DNA of 12,142 nucleotides. It comes from Streptomyces sp. WM6386 (GTDB lineage: Bacteria > Actinomycetota > Actinomycetes > Streptomycetales > Streptomycetaceae). Shown piece by piece: positions 6,436 through 12,142 of the stretch. The notes beneath the pieces were generated by a model. That model ran no database searches. It was not told where the DNA came from and saw only the letters and a program-made list of their open reading frames with translations. Made by a program: the position numbers and the translations under genes. Location of the stretch: positions 1 to 12,142 of the forward strand of contig NZ_JXTE01000121.1 in assembly GCF_000972385.1 (NCBI RefSeq), written 5' to 3'. Each line of letters opens with the position of its first letter. Position 1 is the first letter of the stretch.

Positions 6436-7767
6436 ATGAAAGACACTCCGGGCTGGGCCTCGCCCGGATCTGCCCCGTCCGACGGGCAGGAGCCCGGTGC
6501 GTCCGGCCCTGCCGAGCCCGCAGACCGTCCCGACCCCTCGGACCAGCCCGGCACGGACCCGCAGGGCCCCGGCTCGAAGTGGTCCAAGGAGCAGCCGCCA
6601 CCCGCCCAGTGGTCCGCACCGACCGGACCGGCGAACCCCGGCCAGACCCCGCCGCCCCCTCCGCCCGGCCCGGGCTGGGGCTCCCGTCCCCCGGCGGGCC
6701 CCGGCGGTCCCGGTGCCGGCCAGGGCGGATACGGCGGGTACGGCGGCGGCTGGGGAAGTGGCTGGGGCGGCCCTCCGCCGGCGGCCAAACCCGGTGTGAT
6801 CCCGCTGCGCCCGCTCGGCGTGGGCGAGATCCTCGACGGCGCGGTCTCCACCATGCGCACCTACTGGCGCACGGTCCTGGGCATCTCCCTGACCGTCGCG
6901 GTCGTCACTCAGATCGTCGTCATCCTCCTCGAGGGCCTGGTCCTCAACGACGCCAGCACCGCGGCTCTCGACGACCCCAGTGCCAGCGTCGACGAACTGA
7001 CCCGCGCCCTGGGCGACGCCATGCTCAGCACCGGTGTCGTCTTCCTGATCTCGCTGATCGGCACAATCGTGGCGACCGCCCTGCTCACGACGGTCACCAG
7101 CCGCGCGGTCCTGGGCAAGTCGGTGACCACCGGCGAGGCCTGGCGCGACGCCCGACCTCAGGTGGCCAAGCTCTTCGGCCTGATCTTCCTGCTGATCCTC
7201 ATCGCCGTCGCCGTCGTCGCGGTCGGAGCCCTGCCGGGCATCCTCGCCGCCGTCGCGGGAGCCGGCGACGCGGGAGCAGCCCTCGCCGTCCTCGGCAGCC
7301 TCGCCACCGGCGTCGTCGCCCTGTGGCTGATGGTCCGCTTCTCCCTCGCCTCGCCCGCGCTGATGCTGGAGAAGCAGAGCATCCTCAAGTCGCTGAGCCG
7401 CTCCGCGAAGTTGGTCCGCGGCTCCTGGTGGCGCGTCTTCGGCATCCAGCTGCTCGCCACACTCATCGCCAACATCGTCGCCTCGATCGTCGTCCTCCCC
7501 TTCGCCTTCCTCGCCTCCGCCCTGGACGGCGAGGGCTTCACCGGCCTCGTGAACAGCGGAAGCGATCTCGGCTGGACGTACCTCATCGTCAGCGGCATCG
7601 GCTCGGTGATCGGCGCCATGATCACCTTCCCGATCACCGCGGGCGTCACCGTGCTCCTCTACATCGACCAGCGCATCCGCCGCGAGGCTCTCGACCTCGA
7701 ACTCTCCCGCGCGGCCGGCATCCAGGACTCCGGCCCCGGCACACCCGGCCCCACGCCCGGAGGCTGA
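6436..7767 (+). CDS. Multi-pass membrane protein, GlpQ-type membrane domain (DUF7847-like) family
   Basis: This 443-residue integral membrane protein is of unknown biochemical role. Residues 1-120 are a low-complexity cytoplasmic tail rich in Pro, Gly, Ser and Asp, with a PPPPPP run and a GYGGYGGGWG stretch. The membrane part opens with RPLGVGEILDGA (125-136), typical of the actinobacterial family often labelled 'glycerophosphoryl diester phosphodiesterase membrane domain'. No phosphodiesterase catalytic domain is present, so that label should not be read as enzymatic. About six hydrophobic helices are visible (roughly 147-170, 199-221, 244-274, 282-306, 333-361, 385-411). The family's end motif, YIDQRIRREALDLEL, is at 409-423. 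The ATG at 6436 is fixed by GAAGGAG 5 nt upstream. It is the first gene of a five-gene operon and ends 4 nt before the next start. It may act as a membrane scaffold or partner of the MoxR system, by inference from position only. Confidence 0.85.
   Translation: MKDTPGWASPGSAPSDGQEPGASGPAEPADRPDPSDQPGTDPQGPGSKWSKEQPPPAQWSAPTGPANPGQTPPPPPPGPGWGSRPPAGPGGPGAGQGGYGGYGGGWGSGWGGPPPAAKPGVIPLRPLGVGEILDGAVSTMRTYWRTVLGISLTVAVVTQIVVILLEGLVLNDASTAALDDPSASVDELTRALGDAMLSTGVVFLISLIGTIVATALLTTVTSRAVLGKSVTTGEAWRDARPQVAKLFGLIFLLILIAVAVVAVGALPGILAAVAGAGDAGAALAVLGSLATGVVALWLMVRFSLASPALMLEKQSILKSLSRSAKLVRGSWWRVFGIQLLATLIANIVASIVVLPFAFLASALDGEGFTGLVNSGSDLGWTYLIVSGIGSVIGAMITFPITAGVTVLLYIDQRIRREALDLELSRAAGIQDSGPGTPGPTPGG
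7759..7763 (+). promoter_or_regulatory. Ribosome binding site of the DUF4129 gene
   Basis: GGAGG lies in the last codons of the preceding gene, 8 nt before the GTG at 7772. It supports that GTG as the start. The nearer ATG at 7766 reaches a stop after two codons. Confidence 0.75.
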
Positions 7768-7771
7768 TGCG

Positions 7772-8533
7772 GTGAGCCTGACGGGGGGAGTTCTGGCATC
7801 GCTGCCGGCGATGCCGAGCGCAGTCGTGCGCGCCGGTGACATCTTCGTGCTGTCGCTGTCGCGCTCCGACGGCGAACCGCCGATCACCATCCCGCGTGAT
7901 CCCGCGCGCGAGGCGGCGCGACGCGAGCTGTCCAAGCGCCTGTACCACGAGAACGACCCCAGCTGGTTCCAGCGTGCCCTCAACGCCTTCTGGGACTGGG
8001 TCGACAAACTGTTCGGCACAGCCGCCACCGCGACCCCCGGCGGCGCGCTCGGCCTGGTCGTCATCATCCTGGCCGTCCTCGCGGTCCTGGGCGCCCTGTG
8101 GTGGCGCCTCGGCACCCCACGCCGCGAACCCGCCTCCTCCGCCGCCCTGTTCGACGACCGCCCCCGCAGCGCCGCCGAACACCGCGCCGCCGCAGAGGCA
8201 CACGCCGCCCAGGGCCACTGGAACCAGGCCGTCCAGGAACGCATGCGGGCCATCGTCCGCTCCCTCGAGGAACGCGCCCTCCTCGACATCCGCCCCGGCC
8301 GCACCGCCGACGAGGCCGCCGCGGAAGCCGCCCGCGCTCTGCCCTCCCGCGCGGACCGGCTGCACACCGCCGCCCGCGACTTCGACGACGTCACATACGG
8401 CGGCCGCAGGGCGAGCCAGCAGTCGTACCAGCGCATCACCGAACTCGACCGCGACCTGGAACGCACCAAGCCCCAACTCGCGAGCAGCACCCACAGCGCG
8501 GCCCCCAACACCCGCCAGGGAGCCGCCGAATGA
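7772..8533 (+). CDS. DUF4129 domain membrane protein
   Basis: This 253-residue, single-span membrane protein has no known enzymatic activity. The first 30 residues are mildly hydrophobic and could be a weak signal or anchor. The segment ITIPRDPAREAARRELSK (39-56), followed by YHENDPSWFQRAL, is characteristic of actinobacterial DUF4129 proteins. It is followed by a membrane helix at 91-112 (GLVVIILAVLAVLGALWW). The C-terminal part (about 133-232) is the DUF4129 domain proper: alpha-helical, with the 'RMRAIVRSLEERALLDIRPGRTADE' core and an FDDVTYGGR motif. DUF4129 genes regularly neighbour MoxR, DUF58 and transglutaminase-like genes, which suggests a shared membrane complex. The GTG start has GGAGG 8 nt upstream. 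The stop codon overlaps the next start as ATGA, implying coupled translation with the DUF4350 gene. Confidence 0.88.
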   Translation: MSLTGGVLASLPAMPSAVVRAGDIFVLSLSRSDGEPPITIPRDPAREAARRELSKRLYHENDPSWFQRALNAFWDWVDKLFGTAATATPGGALGLVVIILAVLAVLGALWWRLGTPRREPASSAALFDDRPRSAAEHRAAAEAHAAQGHWNQAVQERMRAIVRSLEERALLDIRPGRTADEAAAEAARALPSRADRLHTAARDFDDVTYGGRRASQQSYQRITELDRDLERTKPQLASSTHSAAPNTRQGAAE

Positions 8534-9720
8534 CCACCGAGGCCACCCTCCCGTCCACCTCGGCCTCGCCCACCGCACGCCAGGTATGGACCCGCACGCG
8601 AGGCATCGCGCTCGCCCTCGTCGCCCTCCTGGCGGCGGCCGTGACGATTGCCGTGATGCGCTCCGACGCCCGGCACGGCAACCTCGACCCGCGCTCCGCC
8701 GACCCCTACGGCAGCCGCGCCGTCGCCGAACTCCTCGCCGACCGCGGGGTGTCCACGCGCGTGGTCGCCACCCTGGACGAGGCACGCGTCGCGGCCGGCC
8801 CGGACACCACCCTCCTGGTCGCCTTCCCTGATCTGCTGACGCACCGTCAACAGGCACATCTGCACTCCACGACCACCGAATCCGGCGGCCGCACCATCCT
8901 CGTCGCCCCTGGCAGCGCGTCCGTCGGACGGCTCGCCCCCGACGTCACGGCAGACCCCGCCACCAGCGCCCACTCCACGCTCGAACCCGACTGCGACCTG
9001 CCTGCCGCCCGGCGCGCGGGCGCCGCCGACACCGGCGGCATCCGCTACACCACCACCCACCTCGACGCCGACTCCTGCTACCCCAGCCAGCGCCTGGCCA
9101 CCCTGCTGCGCGTCCCGGCGACAGGGGGCGGCGACACCGTCGTACTCGGAGCGCCCGACATCCTCCGCAACGACCGCCTCGACGAGCAGGGCAACGCCTC
9201 CCTGGCCCTCCAACTCCTCGGCTCCCGCCCCCATCTGGTCTGGTACCTCCCCTCGCTCTCCGACGCGTCGGCCGCCGACGACGACGAACGCAGCTTCTTC
9301 GACCTGCTCCCCTCGGGCTGGCGCTGGGGCACCCTGCAACTCTTCGTCGCCGCAGCCCTGGCCGCCCTCTGGCGGGCACGCCGACTCGGCCCCCTCGTAC
9401 CCGAAAGACTCCCCGTGGCGATCCGCGCCTCCGAAACCGTCGAAGGCCGAGCCCGCCTCTACCGCAAGGCCAACGCCCGCGACCGCGCGGCCGCCGCTCT
9501 CCGCTCCACCACCCGCACCCGCCTCGCCCCCCTCGTAGGCGTACCCGTCGCCCAGGCACACGCGCCCGAAGCGCTGCTCCCCGCTCTGTCCGCGCATCTC
9601 CACAACGACGGACAGACCCTGCCCGCCCTGCTCTTCGGCCCGCCACCCAGCGACGACGCAGCCCTCGTCTCTCTCGCCGACCAACTCGACGCCCTCGAAA
9701 GAGAGGTACGCCGTTCATGA
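8530..9720 (+). CDS. DUF4350 domain membrane protein
   Basis: This 396-residue membrane protein is related to the product of mycobacterial Rv3691. Helix 1 (about 26-43) is followed by NLDPRSADPYGSRAVAELL (51-69), the DUF4350 entry motif. That domain (to about 235) should face outside the cell and resembles a Rossmann-like binding fold with strands such as TTLLVAFPD and RTILVAPGS. A second helix (about 267-282) returns the chain to the cytoplasm, where a basic helical tail of about 110 residues follows. The only cysteines, 155 and 183, both lie in the predicted external domain and could form a disulphide. Function is unknown; a ligand- or substrate-recognition role alongside MoxR is inference. 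The start ATG overlaps the previous stop (ATGA) and the stop overlaps the next start in the same way, so I prefer it over the longer open frame that begins further upstream. Confidence 0.88.
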   Translation: MTTEATLPSTSASPTARQVWTRTRGIALALVALLAAAVTIAVMRSDARHGNLDPRSADPYGSRAVAELLADRGVSTRVVATLDEARVAAGPDTTLLVAFPDLLTHRQQAHLHSTTTESGGRTILVAPGSASVGRLAPDVTADPATSAHSTLEPDCDLPAARRAGAADTGGIRYTTTHLDADSCYPSQRLATLLRVPATGGGDTVVLGAPDILRNDRLDEQGNASLALQLLGSRPHLVWYLPSLSDASAADDDERSFFDLLPSGWRWGTLQLFVAAALAALWRARRLGPLVPERLPVAIRASETVEGRARLYRKANARDRAAAALRSTTRTRLAPLVGVPVAQAHAPEALLPALSAHLHNDGQTLPALLFGPPPSDDAALVSLADQLDALEREVRRS

Positions 9721-10709
9721 TGCCCCCGACCACTGACAACGCCGGGTACACCGGGGACCCGGACACTGCCCGGGCCTCCCTGGAAGCCCTGCGCGCCGAG
9801 ATCGCCAAAGCCGTGGTCGGCCAGGACCCCGCCGTGACCGGCCTTGTCGTCGCCCTCCTCTGCCGCGGACACGTCCTACTAGAAGGAGTCCCTGGGGTCG
9901 CCAAAACGTTGCTCGTCCGGGCCCTCGCCTCCGCACTCGAACTCGACACCAAGCGCATCCAGTTCACCCCGGACCTCATGCCGAGCGACGTGACGGGCTC
10001 CCTCGTCTACGACACCCGATCCGCCGAGTTCTCCTTCCAACCCGGCCCGGTCTTCACCAACCTCCTCCTCGCGGACGAGATCAACCGCACGCCCCCCAAA
10101 ACCCAGTCGTCCCTCCTCGAAGCGATGGAGGAACGCCAGGTCACGGTCGACGGCACCCCGCGCCCGCTCCCGGACCCCTTCCTGGTCGCCGCGACCCAGA
10201 ACCCGGTGGAATACGAGGGCACCTACCCCCTCCCCGAAGCCCAGCTGGACCGTTTCCTCCTCAAACTCACCATCCCCCTCCCCTCCCGCCAGGACGAAAT
10301 CAACGTCCTCACCCGCCACGCCGAAGGCTTCAACCCCCGCGACCTGCACGCCGCCGGCATCCGCCCGGTAGCAGGCCCCGCAGACCTGGAAGCCGCCCGA
10401 GCAGCGGTCGCGAAGACGACCATCTCCCCCGAGATCACGGCCTACGTCGTCGACATCTGCCGCGCCACCCGCGAATCCCCGTCCCTCACCCTCGGTGTCT
10501 CCCCCCGGGGCGCCACGGCCCTCCTCGCGACCTCCCGCGCCTGGGCCTGGCTGACGGGCCGCGACTACGTCATCCCCGACGACGTGAAGGCCCTCGCACT
10601 CCCCACCCTCCGGCACCGCGTACAACTCCGCCCGGAGGCCGAGATGGAGGGCGTGACAGCCGACTCCGTGATCCACGCGATCCTCGCCCACGTCCCCGTC
10701 CCCCGCTGA
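9717..10709 (+). CDS. MoxR family AAA+ ATPase
   Basis: This 330-residue cytoplasmic AAA+ ATPase belongs to the MoxR group, whose members act as chaperone-like machines that activate or assemble partner complexes, usually with von Willebrand A domain proteins. Motifs are intact: Walker A GVPGVAKT at 57-64 (Lys63), Walker B LLLADEIN at 116-123, sensor 1 in AATQNP at 158-163 (Asn162), the LDRF arginine at 179, and the sensor 2 motif SPRGA with Arg264 in the helical lid. The MoxR-specific inserts FTPDLMPSDVTG and EYEGTYPLPEAQLDRF are present. The start is the ATG at 9717, which overlaps the previous stop and has GAGAGG about 10 nt upstream; the adjacent ATG at 9720 is an alternative. The stop overlaps the DUF58 start (TGATG). 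Its likely partner is the DUF58 protein encoded next. It resembles mycobacterial MoxR2 by gene context. Confidence 0.96.
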   Translation: MMPPTTDNAGYTGDPDTARASLEALRAEIAKAVVGQDPAVTGLVVALLCRGHVLLEGVPGVAKTLLVRALASALELDTKRIQFTPDLMPSDVTGSLVYDTRSAEFSFQPGPVFTNLLLADEINRTPPKTQSSLLEAMEERQVTVDGTPRPLPDPFLVAATQNPVEYEGTYPLPEAQLDRFLLKLTIPLPSRQDEINVLTRHAEGFNPRDLHAAGIRPVAGPADLEAARAAVAKTTISPEITAYVVDICRATRESPSLTLGVSPRGATALLATSRAWAWLTGRDYVIPDDVKALALPTLRHRVQLRPEAEMEGVTADSVIHAILAHVPVPR

Positions 10710-12019
10710 TGGCACTCACCGGACGCGCCGCACTCCTCGCGGCCCTGGGCTCGATCCCCGTCGGCATCTGGGAACCCGGCCTGACGGGCCTCCTCGCCGT
10801 GAACGCCCCCCTGGCCCTGGCCTGCGCCTGCGACTTCGCCCTCGCGGCCCCCGTACGCCGCCTGCGCCTGACCCGCTCCGGCGACACGTCCGTACGCCTG
10901 GGAGAGACGGCCGACGTCACCTTGACGGTCACCAACCCGTCCAACCGCCCGCTCCGAGCCCACCTCCGCGACGCCTGGCCCCCCAGCAGCTGGCTCCCCG
11001 GCACAGAGACGACGGCCTCCCGCCACCGCCTCACGGTCCCCGCCGGTGAACGCCGCCGCCTCACGACCCGACTACGTCCCACCCGACGAGGCGACCGCCA
11101 GGCCGACCGCGTGACGATCCGCTCCTACGGCCCTCTCGGCCTCTTCTCGCGCCAAGGCACCCACAACGCCCGCTGGACGGTACGCGTCCTCCCCCCGTTC
11201 ACCAGCCGCAAGCACCTCCCCTCGAAGCTCGCCCGCCTACGCGAACTCGACGGCCGCACCAGCGTGCTCACCCGCGGCGAGGGCACAGAATTCGACAGCC
11301 TTCGCGAATACGTCCCCGGCGACGACACCCGCTCCATCGACTGGCGCGCCACAGCCCGCCAGTCCGCGGTCGCCGTACGCACCTGGCGCCCCGAACGCGA
11401 CCGCCACATCCTCGTCGTCCTCGACACCGGCCGTACGTCAGCCGGCCGCGTGGACGACGCCCCACGCCTCGACGCCTCCATGGACGCGGCACTACTCCTG
11501 GCAGCACTCGCCTCCCGCGCCGGCGACCGCGTCGACCTCCTCGCCTACGACCGCCGGCTACGCGCCCTGGTCCAGGGCCGCACAGCAAGCGACGTCCTAC
11601 CGTCCCTGGTCAACGCAATGGCGACACTCGAACCGGAACTCGTCGAAACAGACGCACGAGGTCTTACGGCCACTGCGCTCAGGACGGCCCCACGCCGCTC
11701 CCTGATCGTGCTGCTGACAACCCTCGACGCCGCCCCGGTCGAGGAAGGACTGCTTCCCGTCCTCTCCCAGCTCACCCAGCGGCACACCGTCCTCGTGGCA
11801 TCCGTGGCCGACCCTCATGTCTCCCGCATGGCCAAAGCCCGCGGAAACACCGACGCCGTCTACGAGGCCGCATCAGCCGCACAAGCACAGAGCGAACGTC
11901 ATCGCACCGCGGAACAGCTGCGACGTCACGGTGTCACCGTCGTCGACGCAACACCGGATGAGCTGGCGCCGGCACTTGCGGATGCCTATCTGGCCCTGAA
12001 GACGGCGGGACGTCTGTAA
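10709..12019 (+). CDS. DUF58 domain membrane protein, probable MoxR partner
   Basis: This 436-residue protein has two N-terminal membrane helices (about 5-22 and 24-46). They are followed by an immunoglobulin-like beta segment (about 55-160, with VTLTVTNPSNRPL and YGPLGLFSR) and a von Willebrand A-like C-terminal half. The DUF58 signature is clear: EFDSLREYVPGDDTRSIDW at 194-212. The metal-binding loop reads DTGRT (239-243) instead of the classical DxSxS, so metal binding may be altered. Such proteins are thought to be the membrane-bound clients or adaptors of MoxR ATPases. Translation starts at the ATG overlapping the MoxR stop by 1 nt. The stop is TAA, unusual in this GC-rich context. It is the last gene before the convergent rRNA operon. 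The spoIIM-like and RDD genes that follow the equivalent gene in mycobacteria are absent inside the window. Confidence 0.93.
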   Translation: MALTGRAALLAALGSIPVGIWEPGLTGLLAVNAPLALACACDFALAAPVRRLRLTRSGDTSVRLGETADVTLTVTNPSNRPLRAHLRDAWPPSSWLPGTETTASRHRLTVPAGERRRLTTRLRPTRRGDRQADRVTIRSYGPLGLFSRQGTHNARWTVRVLPPFTSRKHLPSKLARLRELDGRTSVLTRGEGTEFDSLREYVPGDDTRSIDWRATARQSAVAVRTWRPERDRHILVVLDTGRTSAGRVDDAPRLDASMDAALLLAALASRAGDRVDLLAYDRRLRALVQGRTASDVLPSLVNAMATLEPELVETDARGLTATALRTAPRRSLIVLLTTLDAAPVEEGLLPVLSQLTQRHTVLVASVADPHVSRMAKARGNTDAVYEAASAAQAQSERHRTAEQLRRHGVTVVDATPDELAPALADAYLALKTAGRL

Positions 12020-12046
12020 TTCAGAAAAGGAGGGGCTTGAAACAGA

Positions 12047-12078
12047 AAAACCCCCGTGCCGATAGGCACGGGGGTTTT
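12047..12078. terminator. Bidirectional Rho-independent terminator (operon / rRNA operon)
   Basis: The stem AAAACCCCCGTGCC (12047-12060), loop GATA, and GGCACGGGGGTTTT (12065-12078) form a perfect 14-bp inverted repeat. The A/T ends give a T-run after the GC stem on both strands. It lies 27 nt after the DUF58 stop and 10 nt past the 5S rRNA 3' end. It can therefore terminate the plus-strand operon and the minus-strand rRNA transcript. Confidence 0.92.
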
Positions 12079-12088
12079 CTCAAAATTT

Positions 12089-12142
12089 GTTCGGCGGTGT
12101 CCTACTCTCCCACAGGGTCCCCCCTGCAGTACCATCGGCGCT
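12089..12142 (-). rRNA. rrf: 5S ribosomal RNA, 3' half (runs off right edge)
   Basis: The minus strand reads AGCGCCGATGGTACTGCAGG and continues through TGTGGGAGAGTAGG to ACACCGCCGAAC. This is the conserved 3' half of actinobacterial 5S rRNA, including the loop E/helix IV region and the terminal strand that pairs with the 5' end. About 54 of the usual 117-120 nt are present; the 5' half, and presumably 23S and 16S, lie beyond the right edge. The exact mature 3' end is placed by analogy at the C corresponding to 12089. The terminator hairpin follows directly. Confidence 0.95.

Noticed and set aside
6296..6619. N-terminal extension of mtnA
   Set aside because: The extra 108 residues run through the divergent promoter gap and the start of the plus-strand operon, and have no similarity to MtnA proteins. 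The ATG at 6295 gives the usual family length.
5989..9684. A very long (over 1,200 codon) open frame on the minus strand opposite mtnA's upstream gap, the membrane protein, DUF4129 and DUF4350 genes
   Set aside because: It covers four well-supported features on the other strand or frame, has low-complexity Arg/Gly/Glu/Asp-rich composition without a domain, and is explained by the scarcity of stop codons in high-GC DNA.

Overview
The window is chromosomal DNA of a high-GC actinomycete, almost certainly Streptomyces or a close relative. The evidence is the very high GC content with C/G at third codon positions, an MtrA protein that reads like the Streptomyces form, the mtrA-mtrB-lpqB gene order, and a 5S rRNA 3' half of actinobacterial type at the right edge. 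No insertion sequence, integrase, phage gene, CRISPR array or tRNA was seen. This looks like core chromosome rather than an accessory island.

Left half, minus strand. From right to left there is mtnA (methionine salvage isomerase), a 198-bp gap with a cluster of GTnAC half-sites, and then the tightly packed mtrA (response regulator), mtrB (sensor kinase) and lpqB (lipoprotein) operon. mtrA and mtrB are 1 nt apart, and lpqB starts inside the end of mtrB. After lpqB comes a 136-bp gap carrying two perfect TTGTCCACA DnaA boxes in tandem. It is followed by the N-terminal part of a ComF-type phosphoribosyltransferase that runs off the left edge.

Right half, plus strand. A five-gene operon (6436-12019) diverges from mtnA across 140 bp. 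It encodes a six-helix membrane protein with a Pro/Gly-rich cytoplasmic tail, a DUF4129 membrane protein, a DUF4350 membrane protein, a MoxR AAA+ ATPase and a DUF58 membrane protein. The genes are joined by stop/start overlaps (ATGA, ATGA, TGATG) or a 4-nt gap, so they are probably co-translated and work together. The set resembles the mycobacterial MoxR2/DUF58/DUF4350 locus, whose function is poorly understood. It is the best candidate here for an undescribed system: a MoxR chaperone-like ATPase working with membrane-anchored partners.

Right edge. The operon converges on a ribosomal RNA operon. The last gene ends 69 bp from the 3' end of a minus-strand 5S rRNA, and a strong hairpin with A/T flanks between them can terminate both transcripts. 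The main leads are the DnaA boxes beside the mtrAB-lpqB locus, the GTnAC array in front of mtrA, and the MoxR operon.
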